A stretch of DNA of 64,000 nucleotides from Hysterangium stoloniferum (GCA_015178975.1 WHVD01000139.1:1-64000), one strand, 5' to 3'. Shown: positions 21,359 to 32,479, counted from the first letter of the stretch. The notes: generated from the sequence alone by a model not told the origin. Program-made: numbers and translations.

Positions 21359-22954
21359 CAGTGAGGGACAAAACCCTTCCAATGATTTTTAGTTGTGCAA
21401 AGATTCTTGAATAACTCAAGAACCACTGTAGATACAGACCTGAAATTTGGTGGTTAGTTAGGTCTACATGTTATCTATATGCCCTTAAAATATTATGACA
21501 TAAGTATTAGTATTCCCCATGCTATAAATAAAATAATAATAAAATCACATTGGAAGGGTTTTGTCACATGATCAGCACAAAACATTATTGATTATATGCA
21601 AAGAAGTGCAAATAAAAATCATGTGACCTGTCAAAATTAGATATATATATAGCTGTTCACTTTCTAGTTCAACAACATCCCCACAACTCAATATTCTACA
21701 CCATGAAAGCTCTTACTCCTCCTCAGGTTAGCCACATTTTCATTTTGCTCAATAAGGGCAAGTCTGCTTCTCAGATCTCTGCAATCACTGGCAGAGGTCA
21801 ATTTACTATATCCAGAATTCACTTTACTCATTGCCCATCACTTTCCAAAGCACCTGGTGGCCATCCATGCAAGCTTTCTCCCTCAGATATTCATTATTCC
21901 CTCTAACAAATCACTTCTCAGAAGGCAGAACATGCCACTGAGGTCACCAAAATCCTTCAAAATATGACTGGAGAGTTTATTTCAGTGAAGAATTTTCATA
22001 GAGCACTCAAGAAAGCTGGAATGAGAGCTGTGGTGAAGAGAAAAAGGCCTTTACTCACTAAGAGGCATAGGAAGGCAAGGATGGGCTTTGCTATGGGACA
22101 CAAGGACTGGACTGTGGATGATTGGAAGAGGTTTGTTTTGTTAGATGAGACAAAAATCAATTGTTTGGGGTCAGATGGGAGGAAGTAGGTATGGAAAAGG
22201 GCAGGAGAGGGGCTCAGTGATAGGGTGGTTGAGGGTACAGTCAGGTTTGGAGGAGGAAATCTGATGTTGTGAAGCTGTATGTTGTGGGAAGGACCAGAAT
22301 ATTCCACCAAAATTAATGGAAGGATGGATGCTGACCTTTATGTTAGCATTCTGGAAGATGGACTTCAAGCAATCATGAAGTATTATGGCAAGAACACAGA
22401 AGATGTGGTCTTTCAGCAAGATAATGATCCCAAACACAAGAGCAAGAAGGCCACCAATTGGTTTAAAGATAATGGATTTGTGGTCATGGTATGACCACCT
22501 CAGTCTGCTGACCTTATCCAATTGAACACCTCTGGTATTACCTCAAAAAAAGGCTGGGGGAGTATGAAGTGGCACCTAAGAGTATTCATGAGTTGTGGGA
22601 GGGGTTTAGACAGAGTGGGAGAAGATCCCTGCCTCTACTTGTCAGAATTTGATAGAGAGTATGCCTAGAAGAGTTGAGGCTGTTTTGAAGGCCAATGGAG
22701 GCTATACCAAGTACTAGATTGTTTGATTTGTGTTCTTTTTATACCAGGGACAAAACCCTTCCAATGTGATTTTATTATTATTTTATTTATAGCATGGAAA
22801 ATACAAGTGCTTATGTCATAATATTTTAATGGCATATAGATAACATATAGACCTAACCAACCACCAAATTTCAGGTCTGTATCTACAGTGGTTCTTGAGT
22901 TATTCAAAATCTTTGTACAACTAAAAATCATTGGAAGGGTTTTGTCTCTCACTG
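21359..22954 (+). mobile_element. Tc1/mariner-type DNA transposon (decayed)
   Basis: 1596 bp flanked by TA (21357-21358 and 22955-22956), the Tc1/mariner target. The ends are CAGTGAGGGACAAAACCC and its complement. Terminal inverted repeats run about 210 bp. Each arm has the same 18-base motif (GACAAAACCCTTCCAATG) at its outer edge and, inverted, at its inner edge, giving four copies: 21367-21384, 21548-21565, 22749-22766 and 22929-22946. A broken transposase lies between the arms. Confidence 0.93.
21703..22712 (+). pseudogene. Tc1-like transposase pseudogene
   Basis: A DDE transposase reading frame starts MKALTPPQVSHIFILLNKG (helix-turn-helix DNA-binding part, about residues 1-45). It continues through VLLDETKI (first catalytic Asp, about 22140) and FQQDNDPKHKSK (second Asp, about 22413). 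The third acidic site is in the PPQSADL..IEHLW region near 22500-22530. In-frame stops occur at 21904-21906, 22186-22188, 22270-22272 and 22492-22494, two of them (22270, 22492) where Trp is expected. A one-base loss near 22513 shifts the frame before the third site. It cannot make an active enzyme. Confidence 0.88.
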
Positions 22955-23209
22955 TAGCTAAAGCCCGTCTGTGACGGTCGAGACGATACACCAATCACAA
23001 CTTACAGGACACTAACAGGTGTCTGGGTAAGTCGTGGTTGCGGTGTAAAAGTGTCTGAGTTTTAACTACGGGTGCTAGAATACATAAGTCTGGTGTGTAT
23101 GCACCCACAAGAGTCGATGTACCGCATACATAGGTCGTCAAACTAATTATAGATGTATAATAAAATAGAGAGAAAACAGAAATAGTAAAGGGAATATAGT
23201 AAGAGCTCA

Positions 23210-23639
23210 TGTCACAACCATCACATGTCACATATTGTCACAAACATTCAAAGGTAACTTTCGACAACTCTTCGACCTATCGAATTCAACTCGACAAAAC
23301 CGAACATTATTCGACACCATCAAATCTCTTTCAACATGTCTCATTTCGATGTCATATATGATTTCATAATTAGTTCATAACATAGTCATAACGATATGAT
23401 GAAAAGCATAAAAGGGCTACAAAAGGAGCGAGGGAAGTCAGTCGAAATATCTGTATATTAGTGATATTAGTAATCTATCTTGTCGTAACTTCTTCAACAA
23501 ATACTTCTGTGAGTTCTCATGACTGGTAATAGCCTCTTACTTCATTGACAGGGTGAATATATACTTCGTCGAATGAGGCTTTCGAGTTCGATTAGTAGAA
23601 TATTATTCGACTTTATCGAAGAATAATCAATTCATGACA
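23210..23639 (+). repeat. Solo LTR, family D (TSD GCTCA)
   Basis: 430 bp, TGTCACAACC..CATGACA, flanked by GCTCA at 23205-23209 and 23640-23644. Rich in TTCGAC and ATCGA words. The element itself is not in the window, so the orientation follows the TG..CA reading only. The second copy is at 27403-27830. Confidence 0.88.
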
Positions 23640-23775
23640 GCTCATCCGACTATATTTCCTGAGTGTATTTCGCCGTACCTCTCACACTGGGTAAGTCATG
23701 GTTGCAGGGTAAAAGTGTCTGAGTTTTAATTACAGGCACTAAAGTACATAGGTCTAGTGTGTATGCACCCACAAG

Positions 23776-24419
23776 TGTGAAGAGTGGTGGATTCTGACCG
23801 CTCAATATACGAAGAATAGTGTTTATTCAACTACTATTAGAGAGTGATGACCGTCAGTACAATACTATAGACTACTAGACTGTTAGTACTAGTATAAGAA
23901 CGAACTACATGCCTCAAGAGCAACTGTATAGTTGCTCGCGACGGCTTAGAACAGTAAGATAATGAGTTGACCTTTTACGGTACAACTAGTAGCTAGAAAT
24001 AAGTAAGATACTCAGCTAAAGACTGAGTATCTAGGATAGAGTAATAGTAGCGCGAGTCGACTACAATGTCGACGAGCGCAAAGTCTTGAAACCGGAACTC
24101 GACCTTAGCGGTTCGAGTTCAAAAGGCTATTAGTAGACTAGAGAGTGCTACCCTTATGGTAGCTGAGATACTACCCTTGACACCTCTCGCTATTCAACGT
24201 CTGAGTCGTTACGAGGTGGTGTCTGCTGGGTAAAAAGTTGTCTGTCTCTTTTGGCGCCGAGAGCGCCTATACGTATACACAAAGCTTCGAACTACGAAAT
24301 CAAGGTGTGCTCGAAATATAGAAAGAATATAAAGAAAGAAAATAAAAGGTAAATAATAAAGTACTATAATCCAGTTATTATTCCTTAGTCCAGGTATGCA
24401 TATATGCATACCCTTTACA
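23776..24419 (-). repeat. LTR, family A1, right hinge of the inversion
   Basis: 644 bp. Flanks are ACAAG on the left and GTTAG on the right. These are the reverse complements of the left (CTTGT) and right (CTAAC) flanks of the A1 LTR at 14433-15074. Confidence 0.93.
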
Positions 24420-25300
24420 GTTAGTCATGGTACTGGGCACACAGACTCGACTTTTCCAGTCCAAGTCACAAAAGTACAGGAGTCTGTTTGCTCCCACAAA
24501 GTAGTGAGAAGGAGTTAACAACCGCATTGGGTGAAGGGGTATCTAGAGCGTAGAGATTCCTGAAAATGGGGTCTTTCGAGTATCCCTCTAGAAATTTCTT
24601 TATGTATCCCTCCTCGATACTGATTAGCAGCTGAGGATGACGCAATGCAAAGTCAGACTCCTGATCGTCCCTTACTGCGTTATGAGAATCCCATTCTGAC
24701 TGTCGGACCTTTTGAGTTGCTCCGAAAGGTTCCATAGAATCGTGTATGATCGAGAAGACCGCCTTCTTAGCAGGTTCATCCTTCCATAGATTTTCCTCAG
24801 TACTCTTGTCCAGAGAGGTCGAGGTGATAGCTTGCAAATCATCTCTAATAGGGCTCACGAAGGCTGGTACCCGAGGGAGTCTGGACAATGGGTCCACATT
24901 GCTGTGAACTCTTCCAGCTCAGTGTAAAATCTTGAGGCCTGGAAATGCAGCATATATCGCCCCCCATGCGGCTAGTCGATGATTAGTGTTCTCATACAAT
25001 CTAGCCCATTGCAGAGCTGCATGGTCCATAATGAGTAGAACATGTTCACCTTCAATGAAGGGTTGGAAATGGACTAGTCCCTCCTTGGCTGCTAACGCTT
25101 CCCGCTCAGTAGCAGAATAGTTACGTTCAGCGCTTTTCAGCATGCGACTCCAATATGCAATGACTCATTCAACGGTAACTTCGGTCTCCTTGAAAGTGGG
25201 TCCCCATGAGTCTGACCACTCAATCTCGGGCTGTTTGGTTTTATACCGATGAACAAAGGATGGCACATCCTGCGCACGGTCAAAAGCTAACTTGGCTTGG
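24420..25300 (-). pseudogene. Ty3 pol fragment: RNase H region (upstream part of copy C)
   Basis: Minus-strand pol remnant with VIAYWSRMLKSAERNYS, ATEREALAAKEGLVHFQPF, IMDHAALQWARLYENTN and VDPLSRLPRV-type sequence, the same region as 1-700. It stops at the A1 LTR exactly where copy C resumes beyond the other hinge (15075). A fossil with some breaks. Confidence 0.83.
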
Positions 25301-25794
25301 TGTGAGGAGTATGCTTTTACCACAGTTTCATTGTGGTAAAACACTCCTTTTATTTCATTTATATTTTACATATTCTATTTATATTTTACATATTCTATTC
25401 ATATTTTACTATCTTTCATATTCTTCGAATATCGCATATTTCATTAGTTCGAAGCATTGTGTATACTTGTGGGTGCACTCAGCACCAATTAGAACTCAGA
25501 CACACTTTAACCCAAGAACCACCACTCGTAAGACATAAACTAGGTCTACTACGAGCAGTGATCAGGGTAACGTGTCAGCTACTACATAGGTAGCAATATC
25601 TGAACTATCTAACACTTCTGGCCTCGAACTGTAACAGTCGAGGCCTCCACTCGAACCATCACACTCGTTGACTCCTTCGTCATCTTGTGCTCCTTCTCTC
25701 ACTTTCTCTTATATTGCACCGAATAGGTCAATATCCTTCCTTTCTACTCATTTCTTCGTATATAGAACGGTCAGAACTTCCGCCACTCTTCACA
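25301..25794 (+). repeat. LTR, family C
   Basis: TGTGAGGAG..CTCTTCACA. The left flank (CTTGG, in pol) and right flank (CCTTG) do not match, so the two sides come from different sites. Confidence 0.87.
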
Positions 25795-25959
25795 CCTTGA
25801 AATCCAATTCCTGACCCTCTGTTAACATTATGCACGGTTTCTGGAACCTGTAATGTTCCCGGTGCATTTGGACCCAAGCATTAATCAGAGCTTCTTGCAG
25901 GTTATTAGCATAAGTCTGCAAACTCATGATGTCGTCAATGGGTTGTCCTTGAAGAAGGT
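25795..25959 (-). pseudogene. Probable Ty3 integrase C-terminal fragment
   Basis: About 55 codons on the minus strand (LQTYANNLQEALINAW.. QREHYRF-like, then EGQELDF) resemble the helical stretch before the C-terminal integrase domain of a different Ty3 element. Identification is by pattern only. Bounded by LTR C and LTR A2. Confidence 0.35.
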
Positions 25960-26597
25960 TGTGAAGGGTATGCATATATCATGATTGGACTGTGGAATAA
26001 TACATATATTATAGTATTATATTATTTAGTTCTTACTCTTTTTCCCTAACTCTCTAGATCTTCGAGCATACCCGTATTTCTTAGTTCGAAGTCTTGTGTA
26101 TATCTATGGGCGCTCTCAGCGCTAAATGGAGACAACTTTTTACCCAGCAGACACCACTTCGTAACGACTCAGACGTCGAATAACGAGAGGTGTCAAGGGT
26201 AGTATCTCAGCTACCATAAAGGTAGCATTCTCTAGTCTACTAATAGCCTTTTGAACTCGAACCGCTAAGGTCGAGTTCTGCTTTCAAGACTTTGCGCTCG
26301 TCGACACCGTAGTCGACTCACGCTACTAATACTCTATCCTAGACACTCAGTCTTTAGCTGAGTATCTTTCTTATTTCTAGCTACTAGTTGTACCGTAAAA
26401 GGTCAACTCGTTATCTTACTGTGCTAAGCCGTCATGAGCAACTATACAGTTGCTCTTGAGGCGTGCAGCGTGTTCTTATACTAGTACTAACAGTCTAGTA
26501 GTCTATAGTATTGTACTGACGGTCAATACTCTCTAATAGTAGTTGAATAAACACTATTCTTCGTATATAGAGCGGTCAGAATCCACCACTCTTCACA
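25960..26597 (+). repeat. Chimeric LTR: A2 at the left, A1 at the right
   Basis: 638 bp. The left third follows A2 (TGTGAAGGG, CATATATCATGATTGG). From about 26130 the sequence follows A1 almost base for base with the LTR at 4347-4987. Flanks do not match (AAGGT left, ACCCG right). ACCCG is the pol site that continues copy D. Confidence 0.88.
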
Positions 26598-26669
26598 ACC
26601 CGATTCAGGAAAGGATTCATATTCCGCAGTCTTCGTCGCCGTTGATAAATTGACGCGTTACGCTATTAC

Positions 26670-27143
26670 TGTGAAGAGTGGTAGAAGTTCAGACCGTTCT
26701 ATATACGAAGAAATGAGTAGAAGAGGAGGATATTGACCTATTCGGTGCAATATAAGAGAAAGTGAGAGAAAGAGCATGAGATGACGAAGGAGTCAACGAG
26801 TGCGATGGTTCGAGTGGAGGCCTCGACTATTACAGTTCGAGGCCAGAAGTGTTTAGTAGTTCAGATATTGCTACTTATGTAGTAGCTGACACGTTACCCT
26901 GATGACCGCTCGTAGTAGACCTAGTTTGTGTCTTACGAGTGGTGGTTCTTGGGTTAAAGTGTGTCTGAGTTCTAATTGGTGCTGAGTGCACCCACAAGTA
27001 TCCACAATGCTTCGAACTAATGAAGTATGCAATATTCGAAGAATATGAAAGATAGAAAAATATGAATAAAATATGTAAAATATAAATGAAATAAAAGGAG
27101 TGTTTTACCACAATGATACTGTGGTAAAAGCATACTCCTCACA
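26670..27143 (-). repeat. Solo LTR, family C, in copy D integrase (TSD ATTAC)
   Basis: 474 bp, flanked by ATTAC at 26665-26669 and 27144-27148. The pol sequence continues directly across it. Confidence 0.93.
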
Positions 27144-27402
27144 ATTACAATACCTACCTTTTCGAACCTTACGGCTGAAGGATTCGCACTTGGTACCACC
27201 CTTGCAGTATCTTCGGCTCATCATCCTCAAATGGATGGGCAAACGGAGAATATGAATGCGACCATAGAACAGATGCTTCGAGCCTATTGTGCCTCTGCTA
27301 AGGAAGGCTGGTCCCAGTGGATTGAGGTAGTTGTTCACGCATACAACTCGACTATTCACAGTTCCACAAACTACGCCCCGGCCTTCTTATTAATGGGATA
27401 CC

Positions 27403-27830
27403 TGTCACAACCGTCACATGTCACGTATTGTCACAAACATTCAAAGGTAACTTTCAACAACTCTTCGACCTATCGAATTCAACTCGACAAACCGAACATT
27501 AATCGACACCATCGGATCTCTTTCGACATGTCTCATTTCGACATCATATATGATTTCATAATTAGTTCATAACATAGTCATAACGATACGACGAAAAGCA
27601 TAAAAGGGCTACGAAAGGAACAAGGGAAGTCAGTCGAAATATCTGTATATTAGTGACATTAGTAATCTACTTTGTCGTACTTCTTCGACAAATACTTCCA
27701 TGAGTTCTCGCGACTGGTAATAGCCTCTTACTTCATTGACAGGGCGAATATATACTTCGTCGAACGAGGCTTTCGAGTTCGATTAGTAGAATATTATTCG
27801 ACTTTATTGAAGAATAATCAATTCGTGACA
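27403..27830 (+). repeat. Solo LTR, family D, in copy D integrase (TSD ATACC)
   Basis: 428 bp, TGTCACAACC..CGTGACA, flanked by ATACC at 27398-27402 and 27831-27835. Closely similar to the copy at 23210-23639. Confidence 0.93.
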
Positions 27831-27835
27831 ATACC

Positions 27836-28467
27836 TCCCAAGAGGAATGTCTCGAGTCCTAGGAGGTGACGAGCCCCTAGTTCCTAGAGAACTATCAGAC
27901 AGCCCTATGGCCGACCAATGGATCCTCGAGCTAGAAAATCATCGGCAGATGGCGCGGGATTCAATCGCTCGAGCCCAAGAGATTCAAGCACGAGCGTATA
28001 ACAAGAAGCAAAGACCTGTAGAAGATATCTCTGAGGGAGACTTTGTATTGGTGAACCCCCACTCCCTCGAACTGGTGGAAGTCAAGGGAACGGGGAAGAA
28101 ACTAATACAAAGACGGATTGGACCATTCGAGGTCCTTGAGAAATTGAACTCTCAAGTATTTAGGCTTAAGATTCCCCCAGAGTATCCTATGCATCCAGTC
28201 ATTAATCGGGACCATCTGCAGAAATATCAACCCTCTCCTTCCAAGCTAGGTCCGAGACCCCAACTTGAGAACCTAAGAGAGTTGAAATCAGATCATGAAG
28301 AATATGAAGTCGAAGCTATTGTTGGACATAGGAAACAGCGAAATCGTCTGCTATTTAGGGTGCGCTGGAAAGGTTATGGACCCGAGGAGGATTCGTGGTT
28401 AAGCAGCACTGACCTTAGAAATGCTCCGGCACTTCTGAGAGCGTACAAGGCGCTGTTCAACATTTAA
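27836..28467 (+). pseudogene. pol integrase end and chromodomain (copy D)
   Basis: Open to 28467 with AQEIQARAYNKKQRPVED, the GPFEVL domain and a chromodomain with FRVRWKGYGPEEDSWL. The start of this pol part lies left of LTR D (26598-27402). It is the best-preserved chromodomain in the window, but the gene as a whole is a fossil. Confidence 0.85.
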
Positions 28468-30522
28468 CGGGATATATGCGCTCAAGGAATCATCTATTCC
28501 CTCTCTTTTGTAACTTCCTTTCAGAAATATCTCAGTTATTCAGTGAGCCATCTCATTGGCTTTTATTCTTTTTCATTTTTCTATCCCTTCGGTCGATTGG
28601 GACAACCATTAATTGGCAGCGGACACATTTCCCCAAAACCCGGCCACAATTAATGAATTTTATTTAACGACCAACCGAGCGGAGTTTCAATTCAATATAT
28701 ATAAAAAAAAAGTACATGTAAATTCGCATAAATTTTCTTTATCTTTCACACCACGTCCTTCACCTATCTACAGCCCTTCCCTCTATCTTCAACTTCACCA
28801 CTTTTATCGTGCTATAATGCTCCCTTTCCAACAAAACAAGCAAGTCCTCCCTAAGTTCAAAAAGGTCCCGTGAGCCCTGACAGCCAGTACATCCACGACC
28901 GGCAGGGGATTCATCACCTGCATGCCTCGTACAGACAATGTCGAGAGCAATTGGGGTACCCAAGAATCAACCCCCCCGTCAACTTTCTCCTTTGGTGATG
29001 AGCCGGGGAAAAATACCGGTATGGATTGGAGCAAGCCGTTAGGCCCCTCCGTCAGACCGTCATCTGAGGAAGTCGCTGCTAGCATGCGGAAGCAGGAAAT
29101 GTTTATGGAAGAACACAACGCAAGGAGACTCACCCGCAAAAGAGAAAGGCGTGCTGAGTACAGAAGTCAACAGGAGGCGAGGGGAGCAAGAGAAGGAGTC
29201 CCCTCCAAGCGGCAGCGGCGTGAGTACAGAGCGCAATTCGGAAACAGAGCTTCCGTGCCGATCCTTCCCCCCACGGGAGAGAAATGGGCCGACTTCGCGG
29301 AGACCGATGATAGTGAGGGTGGGACGCCTTGTATTAGGACGACGGGAACCAAGAGCTGGAAGGAGAAGGAGGGTACCATCTTTTACGACTGGGAGCTACT
29401 TCGACGCATTAAGTTGCAACGCATAGTTCTTACCCGAGGGGATGGTCAAACGTTGCCCCAACAAGAAAAGGGATACCGTAGGGGACCAATTGAGTTTTCC
29501 TCGGACGAGGATGAGGAGGAGGACGAGAACAGGAATGGCGTGTATAGCATCCGATCTCTGGGAGAGGATTGCCACGAAGGGTTCCTTCTCCCATCTAAAG
29601 TTCGCTTCATAACCAGCGACCCCAACCAAAGACAAATGTGGAGACCGTCATCCAGAGTATGGAGGGGTCACCGCCCTAGTCAACAGTCACTGGAACGTGA
29701 ACCTTCCACGATTCCAGTCCCACATCTCTCGCCAACGTCGAGGCCCCTTCCCATCATTCACCCTACACACACTCCTTCAGCCCCGATTATAACGCCTCAT
29801 TTACCTCCCTTTTCAAAAGCTGTACCGGTCCCAACCTCACTTGGGATGTCGAGGCCCCCTCCCATCCTCCACCCGGCACACACTCCCTCAGCTCAACGCG
29901 AACCTTCCCCGATTCTGGCGCCTCATCTCTCTCCCTCCCCAAAAGCTATACCGGTACCGACCCAACTTCCGCCGTCACCGGGTATCCCTCCCGACTCTCC
30001 GTATTCATATTGCATGTCCTTGGGTAGCCCTATCCAGGACCTTCCACCAGAGCGAATGGATGTCGATTTGGACCCCCCTACACCGGACGTCATCGATCCC
30101 ATGGCAAGCAGAAAGGCGAAGGAGATGCAGAAAGCCACCACTCCTCTCCGAGAACAATCCCCTATTCCCGTCCTTGACAGCCCGGTTCCCCTCGCTGAGC
30201 CCATATCCACAACTTTCTGGATGCGAGTAGCTGTCAACTACCCTTCCGAACAGTTTCCTGTCAGAAGGGTACTATCACAGCTCGTGCCAGTACTTCAGCA
30301 ACCGGTCCTTCAAGGGAGCCTCAAGGGTTGTCGCGGTCTGGCTCCGTTGTCGGAGGTAATGGAGGATTTCTATCTCTCCTTCGAGGATCTCGCAGAGGGG
30401 AAGAACTTTGCACGAGCAGTACAGGAGATTAAACTCTCTATGTTCCAGCACATCATAGTGGAGCTTCACTGTCTGCCCCCAGACTCAGCGAATGTCCTCT
30501 CTATTGCTGGCTTAGTAGATTT

Positions 30523-30778
30523 GTTAGAAATGGGAAAATACAATATCTATATGTGACAGACTGTTATAAGACCCAGGTTTGCCATCAGTTATATAAGCTG
30601 TTATAAGAGCACAAGTTGGCATCATAAGTCCTTATATATATATATATGTATATATAATCCATCATATAATACTAGACTATAGGTCCAGTAGCTCAGTGGT
30701 TAAGAGCACCTGCATATAAAGCCAGGAGGTCCTTGGTTCAATCCCAGGCTGGGTCAATTCTTTTCTATGCCTTTAACA
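30523..30778 (+). mobile_element. tRNA-containing insertion (SINE-like), 256 bp
   Basis: Interrupts the ORF of copy D, with AGATTT repeated at 30517-30522 and 30779-30784. The first about 160 bp are A/T-rich and include a TA microsatellite (about 30632-30655). The tRNA-like unit comes last (30682-30755), followed by about 20 bp. Having the tRNA part at the 3' side is the reverse of the usual SINE order. Confidence 0.75.
30682..30755 (+). tRNA. tRNA-like sequence inside a mobile insertion (likely pseudo)
   Basis: Box A (TAGCTCAGTGGTT) and box B (GGTTCAATCCC) are in normal order. A cloverleaf can be drawn: acceptor GGTCCAG/CTGGGTC with two G-U pairs, D arm GCTC/GAGC, T arm CTTGG/CCAGG with loop TTCAATC. 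The anticodon stem CCTGC/GCCAGG needs a bulged C and the loop ATATAAA would read ATA, which is odd. Probably a retroposed tRNA relative rather than a working tRNA gene. Confidence 0.6.
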
Positions 30779-31149
30779 AGATTTACTCGAGGCCCTCGTC
30801 CTGACGCCTCCCACAGAGACCACCATGCAGCCACACGTTCCTGCCCCACTGCCCGCGTCTTCGTTTCCCCTCCCCAATGCTCCTCTTCTCGCGCGGATTT
30901 CCGCTCCACCGGTTGGTGTCCGCGCAGTCGTTCGTTGCAGAGAGAAAGCCTACAGACGATGGGCCGACTCCTTGTACAGGAATTCTAGTGATTTGACTCG
31001 GGCGAGAATAGCTGAATCCTTCAGAGTAAAAAGGGAACGATGGGGAAACCTCATTTTGGACCTTGGGGGATCCTCACAGGAAGCTTGGGGCGGCGTCCCA
31101 GATGCTCTTCGACACCTAGTATAGCACATCCCTTCGAACTGGGGGGCAC

Positions 31150-31792
31150 TGTAAAGGGTATGCATATATGCATACCTGGACTAAGGAATAATAGCTGGAT
31201 TATAGTACTTTATTATTTACCTTTTATTTTCTTTCTTTATATTCTTTCTATATTTCGAGCACACCTTGATTTTGTAGTTCGAAGCTTTGTGTATACGTAT
31301 GGGCGCTCTCGGCGCCAAATGAGACAGACAACTTTTACCCAGCAGACACCACCTCGTAACGACTCAGACGTCGAATAGCGAGAGGTGTCAAGGGTAGTAT
31401 CTCAGCTACCATAAGGGTAGCATTCTCTAGTCTACTAATAGCCTTTTGGACTTGAACCGCTAAGGTCGAGTTCCGCTTTCAAGACTTTGCACTCGTCGAC
31501 ACTGTAGTCGACTCACACTACTATTACTCTATCCTAGACACTCAGTCTTTAGCTGAGTATCTTACTTATTTCTAGCTACTAGTTGTACCGTAAAAGGTCG
31601 ACTCATTATCTTACTGTTCTAAGCCGTCACGAGCAACTATACAGTTGCTCTTGAGGCGTGCAGTGCGTTCTTATACTAGTACTAACAGTCTAGTAGTCTA
31701 TAGTATTGTACTGACGGTCAATACTCTCTAATAGTAGTTGAATAAACACTATTCTTCGTATATTGAGCGGTCAGAATCCACCACTCTTCGCA
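31150..31792 (+). repeat. LTR, family A1 (3' LTR of copy D)
   Basis: 643 bp, directly after the polypurine tract. The 20-bp palindrome is present at its left end. Right flank CAAGT lies inside a gag fragment on the minus strand. Confidence 0.92.
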
Positions 31793-32479
31793 CAAGTATT
31801 CATGCCAGCACGTTCCAAGCAATCCTTCCACAATGCCCCAAAGAAACGACCCATGAGATTGACTGAATTCAGTATGGTGCTCACGGTCTAGGGTACTCCA
31901 CCAGACCTTAGCGTTTCCCGTGAGTCGTCTTGGCAGAGCAACTCCTAACAGCGCACTCAATGAGTCTGATACCTCCACGAGACTCATGATGTCCATGATA
32001 TAATCCAGGGCCTTGGATTGGGCTCCGTCGTATTCAGGGAGGTCAGACCATTTGATCTTAATGTTGTTGGTGTTAAGAGTGATCTTCTTATCCTTAGGTA
32101 AGTCATCAATAAGCACGCTAACTTGAAACCGCATCGGAGTTCGAAAGGGGGTATTAGGCACTCCATTGCGGCGCTCCCCACATCCTGAGTTCCCTCCCGG
32201 GTCTGAAGTATTCGAACTCCCAGATGAATTGCTAGGGGGTCCTCCTGATGGCAAGAAAGGATTTGAGGTGATTGGCAGAGAATGGTGGGGACCATCTGAG
32301 TTCAGTGATCCCCGACCAGTGACTGGGCCAGCTATACCCTCAGTGAATGCTGTAGAGAAGGATGGTCGACCCTTGCTTGCGACCAATCGGTTTCTGGCAG
32401 TGGTCACCTCATTCCCAAAGTTAGGACTGTTCGAGACTCCTTCAAATGCAATGCGAGAATGATGCTCTCCCTGGGGAGG
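31793..32479 (-). pseudogene. Ty3 gag fragment
   Basis: About 230 codons of Ty3 Gag on the minus strand: Ser/Gly/Pro-rich N-terminal part (FLPSGGPPSNSSGSS), then the capsid-like region with KIKWSDLPEYDG, ALDYIMDI and KVWWSTLDREH. Bounded by LTR A1 on the left and LTR B on the right, so neither end is natural. A fossil. Confidence 0.82.

Larger units (their letters stand above)
21023..23686 (-). repeat. Solo LTR, family B, carrying a Tc1 transposon and LTR D
   Basis: CTGGG flanks it at 21018-21022 and 23687-23691. After removing the Tc1-like transposon (21359-22954 plus TA) and LTR D (23210-23639 plus GCTCA), the LTR is 631 bp, the normal length of the family. Confidence 0.92.
28817..31124 (+). 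pseudogene. Extra env-position ORF, copy D (split by an insertion)
   Basis: Fourth copy of the unknown ORF, very close to 2276-4309, starting MLPFQQNKQVLPKFKKV and ending LGGSSQEAWGGVPDAL. The tRNA-containing element at 30523-30778 splits it inside the conserved C-terminal domain. Broken at very few places otherwise. Confidence 0.82.
26598..31792 (+). mobile_element. Ty3/Gypsy element, copy D (integrase to 3' LTR A1)
   Basis: Starts in integrase, runs through chromodomain (to 28467), the spacer, the extra ORF (28817-31124), a GGGGGG tract (31141-31146) and an A1 3' LTR. It carries three later insertions: LTR C (26670-27143), LTR D (27403-27830) and a tRNA-containing element (30523-30778). 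Apart from these it is close to copy A, with few breaks. The left end is a recombined LTR, not its own 5' LTR. Confidence 0.88.

Noticed and set aside
23210-23639. LTR D as the known marY1-type solo LTR of Tricholoma
   Set aside because: The length is similar to what I recall, but I cannot compare sequences here, so no name is given.
13452-27120. Repeated short open frames beginning MVKHSFYFIYILHILFIF and similar
   Set aside because: They are translations of LTR C, appear with every LTR copy and have no independent support.
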